A program made the position numbers and the translations under genes. A DNA stretch of 64,000 nucleotides, from NCBI RefSeq assembly GCF_001649575.2, contig NC_051437.1, positions 20,900,469 to 20,964,468 on the forward strand. Reading direction: 5' to 3'. The notes under the pieces are model-generated. The model had not been told where the DNA came from. It saw only the letters and a program-made list of their open reading frames with translations, and made no database searches. The stretch's first letter is position 1; each line of letters starts with the position of its first letter. The stretch comes from Kryptolebias marmoratus (Eukaryota; Chordata; Actinopteri; Cyprinodontiformes; Rivulidae). Shown here piece by piece: positions 1-15,100 of the stretch.

Positions 1-16
1 TGTACTCCGTTTGCAG

Positions 17-118
17 GCGTCCACCCCTTACAGTCTGGAGTCAGAGTCTCTGAGGATGGACTGCATCATGTCAGGAGGGGCATCCCCGACTCTGGCCATC
101 AGTGCAGCAAATAACAAG
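17..118 (+). CDS. foxj3: foxj3 exon (first in window), 34 aa
   Basis: Acceptor TTTGCAG ends at 16 and the donor GT is at 119. The exon is phase 0 on both sides. It encodes [20 protein letters not shown] followed by GASPTLAIS, the segment just after the forkhead domain and its basic tail in FOXJ3. Confidence 0.93.
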
Positions 119-3100
119 GTGCGGCACGCTCAAAACGTCGGGAAGGGCTGGGATTTGTTCGCGCAAGAGAAACGCGAATCATCCACTTGTGGGAATAAAC
201 CCCAAGCAAAGATCTTAGCACCACCCTACAGGAACCAAAATGGATTCTGCCAAACCTGTTCGGTATCTGTTGATTAGTTAGGAACCTCGGTTTACTTTGA
301 GTCAGATTTGGGAATAACTTAGAACTAAAACTAGTCATACGCGGACAATGAAAACCCTAAAACTAAAAGGCTTGAGTGACAAAAGAGAGGGGTTGTTTTC
401 GGCAAGGCGCCCGTAATGAGGAACTTCGGAAATATCACCCTTAAAATATGTTTCAACTGACGGACAAAAATAGGCCGGATCGTTTAGCAGAGTTAAGGAG
501 AACGACAGCTGCCTTTCGATTTGAGCGTAATTTTTGTGTTTGCCTCCCAGCTGGTAAATGATCAGTCACTCAGACAGGCCTTTTGTCGTCTGAGGGGACA
601 GCAAAATACACACAGCATCGCTGAAAGGAATGGGCAAGTGGTTGTGGAGATAGTGGATTGTTAGTGATGTGTTTGGATTGGCTCGCGTAGGTTATATAAA
701 ATTATTGAGCTGGCTAATTACTGATTCAGAAGAAATATTTGCAATATCACTCTTAAAAAGCATGAAACAGAAGTGGATGAAGTATTGATTTTTGTTCGTG
801 GAGTAATAAGACGTCACTGGCCACGTCTCTCACTATATGTTCAGTTTTTAGAAAACTTATGTTTAGTGTATATTTATTAGAAAGACATATTGCCGCCTTT
901 ACTGATGGGGTTTGACAAATAATCTGAGGAGGATGTGAGCAGAAGGACTCTGTTTTGTTCCACCATCATCATCTGAGGCTGCAGTTTATATCCTCACTTT
1001 CAACATTCAAACTATACAATAAAACTGAGCGTGTCTATAAATATGAGGGTCAGAGATCAAACGCCGACTGGGACCTGTGGAGCCTGTCTGATCCGGCATG
1101 TGCACACCACAACACACACACACAGTGATGAAGTGTGTTTGGTGACCCCTTCTTCTGACCCTGACCAAAGAGAAGATTTGTCCCACAGCAGCTCCCACAA
1201 CTCTGTGAATGTTATTTGAAGGATTTGACAGCTTTGTACAGTTTTCCACTCTGATCTCGTTTTGCAAATCCCGACTCGTAGTTTCCAGGATCTGCCAACC
1301 GAAAACACTTAAATTATAGCGGCGAACATTTTAGAAAATGTATATTTATTTTTATTGCAAGGGCTGTATAACCATGCCCTCACATGTTTTCATTTGTAAT
1401 TTAGAAACTAGACTATTATTGCTCCTTATTTGTAAAGGCTCACAGCTTTTTTTTTATTTTTTAGCATCATGTCCTAGTCAGTTCAGTATATTTAAGGTTT
1501 GAAATTTTCTGCAGAGAAATAAAAAAACACAAAAAAAATCACAATACATTGCTTTGAAAAGGATCATTTAGCAGCATGCCTTTTAAACCTGAGTGTTAAT
1601 CAGTATTGTTAAAGATTTCCCAGCTTTTAATGTTTGATAACAAAAACCACAAGGATAGCTTGATTAGCAGCCATTTTATCTTAATTATGAAGCAGTCATT
1701 TCTCAGAACAGCTCCACGCAGGCAGCGGTTGAACAGAGGAGCAACAGAAAATGCTTTTTTTTTTTCTTTACCTGCCGCTTTGCACCTATTCTGTGTTACT
1801 CCAGGACAAATGCAGCCACGACTCATTAGAAATATCACTTTACATTCTGCAACAATGATTCAGAGCAGGGAGAGGAAGACCTTGATGATAATGATGCTGA
1901 TGCCAACGTCAATGATATCCACCCACGTCCAGACAGGTGGCGTCCTGCAGGCGCAGCAGTGTGTCAGAGCTGCTTTTCTAACACATTTGCTCACTGATAT
2001 TCTGTTATCGTCGGAATATGTCTGTGCTTTTGAAACTAAGGCATCCCTGTAACTTGTCACGGCAAAATGATCCAAACGGAACGTGCTTTTCTTAATAAAT
2101 TGCTAAATTCGTCAAATATTGTGTTGTTTTTACCTCAAATGTCTCCTAGGCCTCAGCAGTTTGTTGTTACTGCAGAGTCAGGGAAAGGAGGACAAAAGGT
2201 TCAGTTGTTTTAAATATCACTGAATCCAAAGAAACAAGAAAACACACTTCTTAAAATGCTTGTTTTTTCTTGTTTTTTTTTTTTTTTCCACTGCAAGAAT
2301 CTCCACGGGGCAGAGCACTGCCCCAGAGAGTTTTTACTGTTGTCTCACCCGGAGGCTATGTTTTCACATTTGTCTTTACAATTAAATGTAGCCTGAAGGT
2401 AATCCTGGCGCTTTGCCTCACAAGTGCTGACAGTCAAATGAAACAAGAGGAACGTGATTCAACATAATTCCAACGCACGTCTTCTAAAAGCCCTCTGATG
2501 TGTCAAAAACAACGTACAGTAGAGCTCCTCTTAATTCATTTAAAAAAAAAAAAAGGGTTAAGACCTCAGATGAAAATCCCAAAGGCTACAGGCTGTCAGT
2601 AACGCAGGAGCTGCACTGATTTGTGCACCAGCACAAATCACGAGTTGACCCTGAAGTTAATTGTAGACAAGTAACCCTTAGAGTTGCTCACCTCCGTCTG
2701 CATACGAGTTGGCAAAGAAACAACAAGGAGAACAGAAAACATCATGAATCACTGCTATTGAAGGGGGTATTATTTGGTGCATTGCCTCAAAATGTTCTTC
2801 CATGTCCTACATAGAAGCCATTATTATCATGTCAACATGAAACCTTTTTTTTCTTGCTGTGTGTGTGTGTAGGTAGCACTGTATAATCCTGAAGCAGAAG
2901 GCGGTGAGAGTCCTGGGAGTCTGGGTGGCAGCCTGAGCAACAGTCTTTCAGAGCCGAGTTTGGCGTCTGTCAACCTTAACAGCCTGAGCACGGCTGTCAG
3001 CAGCGGCAGCAGCGTGCACAGCTACACACCAGTAAGAGCTTGTCTTTGTTATGGCTGCGAGTGGAATGCTCATTGCGGAAAAATGTCTGTTTGTACAGGA

Positions 3101-6100
3101 ACAATAGCTGACCCGCCGCCGCGGGGCCCGTCTTATCGTACAAAACTTCTCGCATTTAGCTTAAATTTTTTTATTTTTTCTATTATTGTTTTTTTTTAAA
3201 CTGTCATCTCTCAAATTTGAAACTCCCTGTGTTTAAACAGCTTTTGTGTGAGCTCCTGATTCTGACATAATTTGGGTGATTCAGTTGCCGGTGCAGACAC
3301 TCAGTGGGTGCTGAAGGTGTCTGCTGCACCCTTAGCAGCTGAGGAGGTGGGAACCAGCTAACAACATGTACACTGGATCTCCAGCTCTCTGCTCAAACCC
3401 TTTTCTTTCTTTTCTCTTTTTTTTTCTGGGTTTGAGCTCAGACTAAAAGCCAAATTTATTCTCAGTGGGTTTTAGCAAAGCACGGTTTATTGTCAAGAAT
3501 GTGCGTTTTTGTCTTCTTTTACATTAGCTTTGAGGCGATGACGTAGACAGACGGCTCGCATTTGTCTCAAAAAGTCTTAAATTTCTCCTCTTATGCTCTT
3601 CTGACTTTCCCCGCACTGCCTCCGTCAAGCCAAAACCAAAACCTCTCGACAAAAATGAGTTTCTTTCATGCTTTTCTTCTCTGCTGTTCATAAGCTCTTC
3701 AATCATGTATAACCAAATCATAATATTTATGCTTCCAGTGGATAATGTGTGGGAGCAAGACTTTTACAGCAATCCTTTGTGACTTTTTTTTTTTCTCCGT
3801 TTATTTTTTTTTTTTAATTCACGCTGCAGCATCTTGAGTAAATTTTGTTCTTTGTCCCATTAAAATAAATTGAATACAATTTTAAAAGCTAATATTTGTT
3901 CAAAACCATTTGGTCCCACATTACAGTAGCACGACCCCCCCCCTCACTCTTCTCTTTATTGTTTCTCAGCTGTAACAGCTGCTCACCTCTTTTTTTCTTT
4001 TTCTTTTTATACTATCAATCACATTTCTCTGGTTACCTCCCACCTGCATTAGCAAAGGTCAGTGCAATCTCATCTCGTTAACCTCTCATTTCTTGAGGCC
4101 ATCTTTTGTTTTCATCACCTCCTCCGCCCCTCCTTCGTCCTCTCGGACCTCATCTGTGGTGGAGCCCGCCGGGATCGGCGTTACTTCTGACTCATTACCT
4201 GGTGCAGGTGACGTTCTCCTGACAGACAGTGATTACTGGTGGCATCGCTGGCAGAGATCTCAAAGATACCGGGAGATTTTACAGAGAGGCTCCCATTATT
4301 GGGTGCAGGTAGATGTGTGGGTGATGCGTCATGGTAAGTTGGCTTATATTGGCAGAGGCACACTGATCACAGCAAATTGCCTGTGCTCACCGGGCGGATG
4401 GTGAGGAGGATGACAGCTGGGATGAGATGATTGAGGATGGAGGATGACAACCTGCAGTCACAAAATGAGGCAGAAATTTGAAGCCCTGCATTTTGTTTTT
4501 GTGTGTTTATGTGGAAAGAAATGATTCCTTTTTTTGTGTTTTTGTGGAATTGAATTTGGTTTGATCATTATCTTGAGTGGCAGAATAAAAGAAATACAAG
4601 TACCTTTAAAGGCACCAAAAAATCTGCTTTAATTCTTTGAAATTGAACAATTTATTTTTATTTTTCTATACATTTTAGGTTTGATCTTTGTAGCTCTACC
4701 AGCTAAAAAAATGATTGAATCCTGGTCTGGTGAATACAAGAAACTGTGACAAACTCTCAGGCTGCACTATGTTAGAAAAACTTGGGGTGTGCGGTATGAG
4801 TTTAATATTACGATGATGATATCAGTTGCTATAAATCCACATTTCTTTTGTCATCACTATCATCTGAACCCGGTGTGGCCATCAAGGCCATGAGAGTCTG
4901 TCGGATTGAATAAATACGTTATTAGCATGCAAAACATGAGTTCTTGAACTTGAAATATAATGGCCCATGATTTGCCCTCAGTGATTTTACGACGATGATT
5001 AATTTTCACAAGTTAGTTAGTTCACAGAAGTCCAAAACCTAAAAAATAACTTATGTGTGAACATGCTGTATTCAGATTAGGGATGTGTATTTTAAGCAAA
5101 AACACTGTTTGAGTTAATCTTGTGTTTATTCTTTGAGTCTAGTCCAGCTCTGCCAGTCCTGTCTGATCACCCACCCATCACCCACCCATACAACTGGCAG
5201 TCATTGACGATTCTCATGAATTTTCTCTCAAATTCTTTCTTTAAATCCCATCTGTCCATCGGATCAACGTGGAGTGGGGACACATGTATTCTGTCAGTGA
5301 AGCTCAGCTCACCTGGGACCATAGTTTCCATTTTATAATTCTTTCAAAATAAACTACGTCAGGAACAGACTCTAGGGATGCTTTGAGTTGTTTCTTTTCT
5401 TTTTATTTTTTTAAGAGGGGTGGGAAGCAGGTATTCTGTCGAAAAGAATCACCTCTACTAGAAAAGGACTGTTAGGTCCGTTTTAAGTAGACTTCAAATA
5501 TTCGAAACTCACTGCGCATTGATAAAATCTAGCCATTCTGTTTTAGTTTACCAGCAAAAATCAGGTTAAAGTACTTAGTTTGAAAATTACAATGCAGTAA
5601 AATATACAATACAATATTTGATATATAAAATAACAGTAAAGTTCACTTTACAAAATTTTTTTTTTTTTTTTGTCTCCTTGGAGAAATTTGTTTAGCAGTC
5701 AGTGCTGTCCCAACAGCTGCCTTTACAAAGACCCAGTTGGAAATAAAAGGATAGTATAACATCTAATCCTATGTGTGTGTGTGTGCAGTGTGTTGCTTTA
5801 GGTGTTGAAGAAATAAAAACAGACTACTGAGTAATCCAAGACTTGTAGGACAGAAAAAAATGGACCGGAGCTTTGAAATGGAAAACTGATCATCAGTTTT
5901 AATAATAACCTTGTAAATGAGTCACTGTTTTTCCTTTCACCTAAAAAGGATCTAATCTAACTCATAATGTCCTTGTCCCGTCTCTGACAATATCCTAATC
6001 AACACCATTTACAGACAAGAAAAACATTAACAGAAGGTAACTTTCTTTTAGGGTCCTTATCGCTTTTCCGCCAGCCTTCAGATGTTTCCTCGTACGCTTA

Positions 6101-9100
6101 TATTTGTGAAAACAGTAAACTAGTGGCCTTTAGATCCCGTGGATCTCTGATTCTGTCATTCACTTCGAGAGATTTACAGCTAATCTGGATTTAACTGTGC
6201 ATCATTCAAACTCTGCCATAATAAAAAGAAAATAATCTAATTTATTAATCCAGAAATCTGTATACACTGTATCTGTGTTTCTGTGTTAAAAAATAAAACA
6301 TTTGTCAAAAGCACTTCAGATATTTCTCGTTTTGTTAACCCTAACCGAATAAAGTAAGGTATCGCGCTAAAAGGTTGTTATAAAACACAAAAAATGTCAT
6401 TTACTAACTATGACCGGTTTTGTAATATATTGAAGCAACATTTTAAGACCTAGTAAGACGAAGACAAAGTTACACAGTGGAACAAGTAATAAAAGAGAAA
6501 TTAACAGGAGTGTATATGAGAGTGTGTGGGGATTACATAAAAACATGCAAATATGTTTATTTAATGACCTCATAAAGCAGCAACAAAGACAAATAAGCAA
6601 AGTTTTAACTATAATACTGATAGCATTAGTTGTAATGTGGATAAAACAAACCAAAAAATGACATCATAATCCTGTTAAAAATATATTAAACATATCTGAT
6701 GCATTTTATTGCCATCTATTAATTCTGTCCACAGAAATTTAACATGAATTTAATTCTCCCTGACAAACACTGCACTAAATATTGTAATAAAGTTAGAAAC
6801 CTTCTCGTGATTAAACACTAATCTAGTTGTGGACTTTACGGTTGGAAACAGAGGTTTATGATACAGCTCAGTTTGTTTCTTTTTTCTCAGGGCAGCAATA
6901 TTAAAGTTGTACCAAGAGTTAAATTGGTCCCATTTGACCTCAGCTTTACTGCATTTACTAGTTGTATCAGTTGTTATGAATATATTCACAGATTTTTTTA
7001 TTTTTTGTCACCTTCTTCTTTCTTTGTGTTTCGAAGGTGAGCAGCCACTCAGAGCCTTCGTCCCAGTCCCTGAGCCTCCAACAACCGGCCCAACCTCCTC
7101 CGCCTCCCCCTCCTCCCCCACAGCCCCAGTACGGCTTACCCGTCCCGGAATCCCGGGACAAGCAGCTCTGCTTCTCAGACTTCGAGGACCTCAGCTCGTC
7201 TTTCCGCAGTCTCTACAAGTGCGTCTTCGAGCCGCCCTTCTCACAGCCAGGTGGGTGTCAGCCCTCGCCGCGGGTGAGCGCGGCGGTTCGCGGGAGCACG
7301 TCCAACATCCGAGAGGGTGTCTGCGGGAACAGGGAAAACAACTGTACACCTCTTGTCAGGCTTCGTGCTCATAATTAAGTGGCACGCTTAAACTCACGGT
7401 GCAATTCACACAAGCTGAACGTTGCTTTCACAGGCGGCATTTCGGCACGCACCTCCACCAGACGCTACTCCTGCTCTGGTATATTTAAATAAACAAACAA
7501 TCCGTTGTTCCGCATATCTGCATTTTACGACTCGCACAGTCAAATGAGTAAAGGCAATTAGGAGGAAGAATCCAACAGGAGAAAAACACATCTTTAGCCG
7601 AGCAGAGAAGGGAGTTCTGCAGCTTTGATAGCAGCTAATTAGATTGGTTCTAAAGTTTGTGAAGCATCTCTCTAATTGCTTCCTGAAGCTTTCAGGTCAC
7701 CAGGCCTCCTCCCTCTTGGACCCCCCCACCTCCGCCACCCCCTACTACCTTGTTCCTCTGACTTTACCGAGCAGCAGAGCTCAGCAAAGCGCATCAATCT
7801 CCTCAGTTACAAACTCATGGATGTTAGTCACCGTCTGACAGGGTCGCCTTCAGTTTGTGGTCAGGGATGCCGACAGGAAAACTCAAGAAGACTAGATGAG
7901 TAAAACACAAAAGATGTGTCAATGCACAGATCTAGATGGACAATTAGGGCAACGTGGAGATACTGGATTCCTGAAGGAGATGTTTAACTAATAGGTGAAG
8001 TAGAAAACCAGCTTCCGTAGTTGTGTTTGACTCTTTAAGTTACCATGTCTTTTTTATAATGAGTCCAAATATCCCCACAGCAAACTGGAGCCGGCTCGGG
8101 TTGTGTCGCCATGTCGCAGCAGGACAGAAACAACCTAAAAGTTTCACTGTAATAAATAATAAATTGGATGAAAATGAAAATCCTGTCGAAAAAATTAATC
8201 ATTTTACAGTCTGGCTTTTAAAAAAAACATGCTTAACCTTTCTTTGTCATATTATGAATCAAAGTAAACTAGACAAGTTTCATTTTCTGCAAAAAAGCAG
8301 TGTAAGTTCTGAAGAAGCTGTACTGAGTTAAAACTAAAAGTAGCAGAATGCTAGCTAAACATGAAAGGTAGCAAAAGATTTAGTAAAAGCTAAAGTAAGT
8401 AAGTAGGTCTGTTCGGCTGCTCCCTTCTTCAGGGGTCGCCACAGCGAACAACTTGCACGAACGATTTGGCAGTTGTTGCACGCCGGATGCAGTTCCCGAC
8501 GCAACCTGGGCTCAAACCTGCAACCTCAGAATTACAAGATTGTGGCACTGACCACTGAGCCACCGCAGCCCCCGAAAGCTGAAGTATCAGAAGGCTAGCT
8601 AAAGGTAGCAGCACTGTAGCTAAAACGTAAAAGTGGCGCTAGAAGACAAAGCAGAGCCAGTGTGCTGAAGGAAATTTCAAAGAGAAAAATGTTTTGAAAA
8701 GAGATCTTAATGTATTTCTATGAGGAAAATATTTGTAAAAAAAAAAAAACTAATTTGAAAAGTATAAAAGTTACAAAACAACAACAGTCATAGCACCCAT
8801 CTAAACTAAATGTTTTGAATTATGAGTAGCACAAAGTACACAGATGTCGTTAGACTGAAAAATACATGCGGAAAAAAAAAAAAGGAAAACAATAATATGA
8901 ATGCTAAATTTGCATTAACACACACAAAAAACAGCTCAAAATGCTTTTGTTGTTATAGATAGAGATAAGAACATTTCTAGAAAACACTGAACAGACATGT
9001 AGGAAAGGAATTGTTCCTGAAAACATGTAAGTAGATAAAGGTGTAATGACTCCCTTGTGGCAGCAGTAAAAGTTGATTCAGCTCAGACAGGCTCAGCTAG

Positions 9101-12100
9101 CCTCTTGATCATTTTGTTATGATTTGTATGAGCAAAAAAGAAAAGTAAAAGAAAAAAAAAAGGATCTTTACATCCCTTTCAGCCTATTCTTTTCTTTGGG
9201 TGAAAAGGTGGAAAAACAGCAGATGAAAAACACATATGAAGAGACATTTAATAAAAGACTGCAGGAAAACAGTTTCTGAAAAGGTCCCTGGAGCTCCATG
9301 TGCTCAGGCTGCGTTTGAACTGAGAGAAGATCTAAGGTTTTATTTTGATGGTTTTCAAGCATGACACGTTTACTGAGAGAGACAGTCGAGTATCAAGAGG
9401 AAAATTCATTCCGCTTCGTTACAGTATCACTTAATAACGTGGATCTGTTTGTTGCTCTCTAATTGACAGTTTAGGTAAAAGTGAGTAAAATAGTTATTTT
9501 TACGTTGGAGTTTTTATTTTTTGTCTTATTCTGTCCTGATGATCAGGATTGTCTTCTATAATCTCAAGCGTCTCACATCCATAAAACACATTCTTTTGAA
9601 TTTCTTTCTACATTTGTTTTAAATTGAAAGTTATTTCTCTGCTGTAAGTCTGAGAGAAAAGGAGGCAGAAAGGTTCTCAGTTCAAGAACTCAACAGATTG
9701 TTGAAGAACACAAACAAAATCCTTGCAAGACTTTAAAAAATCTAACTCCATAAGATTACAATTTCAGAGCAATACCTTATTTTAAATGCTGCACAAGGAC
9801 GAGTAAAAGGAAGGTAAAACAGGATGAAATTCGCTGAAACTTTAACAACACTTACGGTTTAACTTCCACTTTGAGGTTTATTTTGCTTATCAGCATTGTG
9901 ATGAAGAGTAGATTGTTTTTATGATGCTGCTTTTGCAGAAATGTTTGCTGTGTGCCACAGAAGAAGTAAATAAATAAAATCAACAAGCTGATAAGGAGGA
10001 ATGATTGTGTCAGGAAGACATTTTTGTAACTAGCATCAAGAGGAGCGACTGGCTTGACCTCGTGACATGAAGATGCTGTAATGCTGCCGTCTGCAGCACA
10101 GGCAGGGTTTGCTGTCAGTCTAAACTCACAAGAGAATAGGAAGGAGTGAAAACTTTTTCTTCTCTGCTTTAAACTGAGGTGCCTGCAGAAAGTTTTCAGA
10201 GGGAGGCCTGTATGAGGGCACACCACAACCAAAAGCCATACCAGAATTTCTGTTTTTGTTTTTGATGCTATTGTTGAGAAATACAGTGGTATGAGAGAAA
10301 AAGAACCACCTTCTAGTGTAGTCTGCCTAATTGTTCTAATTTTACAGCTTAAATTGCTCATTGAGAACAGCACAACCACTGCTCTACTCACTGAATTTTC
10401 TCCTCTTCTCTTTTAAATCTATACTTACAAAAACAAAATGCATTTAACTTCCTTTGACCGTGCATTAGAATATAAGGAAATCAGTTTTCTGCGTAAGAAA
10501 TGTTAAATTCTGTTTTTATTCAGCGAGATTAGCTTTCATTTTTTTTATTAAATATTTTTTTAAATAAAAGTATTTGCTTGTTTTCAGCTACTAATTGTTC
10601 AAAAACAACAATTTATTTTTTATGTTTATGAGGTTCTGCAAGTCGGAAATAGCTAACGGAAATTAAATATTTGCACCAAACAAATAAATTTGCTACCCTT
10701 CCCCTGGACACACGCGTGTGCACACGCACACACACACACACACACACACAACACAAACTACTGGAGACAGCATATGTATATGGGTGGCCTTTGCCCCCCT
10801 GGCCCCTCTCTTTGGAGTCTTTTTCTGTTGACACTTTGATCCATAGATGACCTGTAGGCTTATATGTAAGAGACAGGAGTAAAAGTCTAAAACATCTTTA
10901 TTGTGCTTTTGCTTTTAGGTCACAAACTGTCATTTAGTTTTATTATTCTCCTCATCCAGGAATTAACTTTAATAATGAGCACATGGGCTTAAAGTACAGT
11001 TTAAAAAGCCTGATAAAATACTTCTTACAGATAAAAGGATGAGATGGACAAGAAACACAAAAAGCTGCTAGTTTGTTCATCTGATTTTCTGCATCCGTTT
11101 TTTAATTTATTGAGTAATTAATTTTTTTAAAATAGGCCTGATGAGTATGCCGAGTGACTCCAGTCAGCAGGCTCGGACCGCCTGCTCCTACCAACACTCC
11201 CCCGGCGCAGGAAGCAGCAGCGCCCACCACCACCAACACAACCACGGGCAGACGTCGCACCACGCCCACCACCCTCACCTGTCCCCCCACCGCCACCAGG
11301 TGCACCAGCAGCACCCGTCCCTGTCCCACCCGGGTCACGGAGTTCAGACCTGCTCCACAACAGGTGAGAGCACAACTGGTTATTCACGTTTAACTTCTAT
11401 TTTTTTTTAGTTTCAGTCAAAAATCCTTTTAATATTTTGCAAAACTTGACCAATTCTGACTCTGGTTTGAAACAAAAACAAAAACACACCAAGATTTGCC
11501 CAGTGAATAATCTGAATTAAAATGGAGACTGTAAAATTAGACACTGGGACATCATAACATAACTTTGAAGATAAACTTTTCCCAATTCAAGTAATTTTAA
11601 GCATATTATTCAATTCAGCTTTATTTATATAGAGTAGCACTGTTCAAACACAGTGAACAAATTAAAACATGACTTAAAAATAAATACATATAAAAATGAA
11701 TAAGGTAATCGTAGAAAATAGATAAATCCAGGAAGAGATACAAGTTAGTAAAGATAAGAACAAAAGAGTGAAGAGTACAAAAAAGAAAACAAGCATATTA
11801 AAACAGGAACAAATTAAACACGGGCAGTTCAGCATAAGAGACAGTAAGAATGTATGAAATATTACGAACCATAAGCTGTTTTAAAGACTTAAGTTATAAG
11901 CTTGTTTTAAAAGCAAACCCAAACTGGAAGCTGATTCCAGAGCAGAGGAGCCTGAAAACTAAAAGTCTTGCCTCCAAATCAGGTCGTAGAAATTCTGTGA
12001 ATGGCAAATAAACCTGCAGCATCTCAAGAGTTTTTACAGACATATGAGAATAAACACTATGTCAGTCTGAGGCTTTTTAAAAATGGTTTTTAAATAGAAA

Positions 12101-15100
12101 AAACAACACTGCAGAGACAATAAGGTTTTAGTAATATATAGGAATAGATTTAAAATTGTTGATTGGAAAAATAAAATAAGCACATTGTTGCCATCAAAGA
12201 TTAAAACAACTTGTTATTCAGGGTTTTCTTGAATATAAACTTATTGTCACAAGAAGATCAATTTCATGTTTCTCCCTAAAAAGGCTGAAACTATCAGCTC
12301 CTGGTGTTAAACTCCTTACTCTAATATTAGGAACTAAACATGTATAAAATATAAGCATGATTGTTTTACTGTTTTATGTGATTTTTTTTAAATTATATAA
12401 AAAAAACTTTGGCATATCAGTTTTTGCAATTTGTTTAAAATGACCACCTTTTTAAATCTGCACCATTTCAAACATGATCAAGTATTTGCCTCCTTGATAT
12501 TTAGAAAATGTCAGGAGTTTTCGTAAGGTCTATTTATTATATCACCAACCATCCGTGAAACTGTCGTTCTTACTCACCACAGTGTGACAAAATGTAGTTT
12601 TTCTTTCCCACCGAAGTCAGATTTAAAGATGCCACAAGTTACAAATCTGCCCAGAGATTTTAGAAAAAGACACTCCTTATAGTTTAATTCTGCAGCAATA
12701 GTTAGTGTGAGTGTGTCAACTATAAACAGAAATTGTTGACTACTTTGGCACCGCTTTGTGGTGTTGTTTTGTCTGTAGTGGCCCCCCAGTGTTAGGCTTG
12801 GAAAAGCTCCACAGCAGCATATTGTTGTGGGGAAAATCACACAGTTTCCGAGCTTGATGTGCAGAACGGCTCCACAAACCATGAAGCTTGATTACTGTTC
12901 CCGTTCACATCATAATGCACGGAGACTAAATCCAAGCATCAGAGCAGATAATAAACACTCTTGGAGTTTAGTGTAATATTCTAGTTTTACAGCTTTAACT
13001 TGGTGATGAACTGCTTTAAGTATGTACACTAAAAAAAACCCAAAGTTAGTTTATCTAGTGTGTATTAGCAGTGAGTGGAACCTCCTTCATGTTGTGGGTT
13101 AGTCTCATTCATGCTTTGTTCCATTCTTATACCAGTAAGAAAATAACTTTTATGATTAGGACGTTTGGGGCCTTGGTGCCCAATATGTCCAATTACAAGT
13201 CTGGTCTTATATGGATGCATCTGATTCTGTTGAAAACACCCAAAATCTCTTTCACTGTGCTGCAGTACAGCACAAACATAGGTTCTACATCTGCTGATTC
13301 CCAAAGCCACAGTGTTGTAAAGAGAATCCACCCAGCCATAAACTTGTCTGTGCCCAGATATATTGCATTTATATCATATTCTTTTTCCCATAAGGTCCCA
13401 GGGTACAGCATTTAATAATGTGAAGCTGGGTTAATACAAATCTTCACCAAGGATTCTCCTGCTCATATTTCTTTTTCTTCTTCTTCTTCTTCTTCTTTTC
13501 TACCTCCCCGCAACAGAGCAACATTATTTATGTTGGTTGTATTCCTCTTAACCCAGCTGAGGTTGAGTGAAATCAAGCCCTCTTTATGTGATGTACGGCT
13601 TCAGAAAGTACACAGTAGTATTGGTTGCCCCCCCCCCCCCCTCCTTAAATGTAAATCTGCTGCTGTAATTTCTCCTGTGTGAACTCATACCACCTTGTGG
13701 TTGTTTGCAAAATAGACTGAGACATGCCTTCATTTTAATAAATGTGAAATATTTAACCTTTTTGTTCATTTTAGAACAGTGTTTGGATTATGATGACCTG
13801 GATAAACGAGGTAATGTTGACAGTTTTAGACCCCAAAGAATAAGTCAAGAAGTAGAAAATCAGAATGCACTAAAATACAATATGATACTGTATATGTTGG
13901 CAACATTAATTAAAGAACCCTAAACTAATTTGTTATTCTTCTCAAATAAAATTATTTCCCTTTTTTTCTTGTTGTTACATGAGTTAAAGTCTGAGAAGCA
14001 GCTCAAACCTTTGGTCTGCTCCCTTTAGGAGTCGCCTCAGCAGATTATCTGCCTCCATCTCCCCCCTCTGCCGAGCAACCTCCTTCATCACATCAACCCT
14101 CCTCATATCCTCCCTCACTACATCTATGAACTTGTTTCTGTGGTCTTCCTCCATATTCAGCATCTTCTGTCCAATACTGTATATCCACCGTCCGTCCTCT
14201 GCACATTCCCAAACCACACCAGCCTCATCTCTGTAACTTTGTCTCTGAAACGCTCAACTTGACTTCCTGTGACAACCTAAACATCTTCATCTCTGTCACC
14301 TCCAGCTCTCACTGGCCTGCAAACTGTTGGAGACTAGTTCAGGCAATATTTTCTGTTGCTGTTTCACAGAAATCGCGTTTGCGACCAAGCAACCAGTGAG
14401 CCACGTGGCCGTGTTTTTGTGCAGCCAGTTTTTGAGAATCCTGGCCTTTTTTTCATCTCCACGGCTTGCAGAACCGTATTTCTAGGCTGTCCACATTATT
14501 TTGTTGCCACCCTGATGTTTATGATTTAATCTACTGGTGAAAGCTTTTGAAATGTATAGTCAGATTTGAACTTATTTTAAATTAATATTGTTTGTTGTCT
14601 GCGTGTTGTTTTTTTTTTTTATTCCTTAATTTCTCATAGCGTACAGAGCGAAGCCTGATGGATCAATACTATCATGTCAGTACTGAAATGCAGCTTTCAA
14701 AGAAAATAAAAGCTTTTAGCTTGCATATCTATCAGACAAAAAGATGATTGAAAGGATAAGAAAAGAACTAAAACCAAAATGTTTGACAAATCCAACATAA
14801 CCTGCATAATCAGTTTTATTATTTGCAAAAATGGAAAGCAGTATACATCTATCAGCTTCATTTTATTAGTGCTATTAAAGGGTGAGACTTTCTCCAGATT
14901 TCTCAGATGGCTGTTTCAGTTTGTGAATATTTGTTTTTGGGGATGTAATTAGAAAAAAGAATGTGGCCGTAAAACATTCAAAACCCTTCAGGTTGCACAC
15001 AAAGCCACTTTCCCCCCAAAAAACTAAAAAAGGCTCAACTGGTATGCTCACATTTATATGCAGCATATGTACATTTGAAAAGCTTTGATTTGGGTAACAT

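Larger units (their letters stand above)
7251..11135 (+). other. foxj3 intron
   Basis: AT-rich intron holding the SINE at 8393-8578 and the (CA)n microsatellite at 10709-10754. A minisatellite-like stretch with AGCAGAATGCTAGCTAAA-type motifs flanks the SINE (8330-8640). Nothing else is recognised. Confidence 0.65.

Noticed and set aside
4208..4308. Exon-like stretch with GCAG acceptor and CAG|GTAGAT donor in a foxj3 intron
   Set aside because: Length (101 nt) would shift the frame, and the foxj3 frame meets TGA at once. It might be a poison exon, but nothing beyond the splice-like ends supports it.
9852..10391. 179-codon open frame on the minus strand in a foxj3 intron
   Set aside because: AT-rich intron, no recognisable domain and no codon bias; long chance frames occur in such sequence.
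13065..13415. Open frames on both strands (up to 114 codons)
   Set aside because: No recognised protein; possibly an old transposon remnant, but I could not match it to a family.
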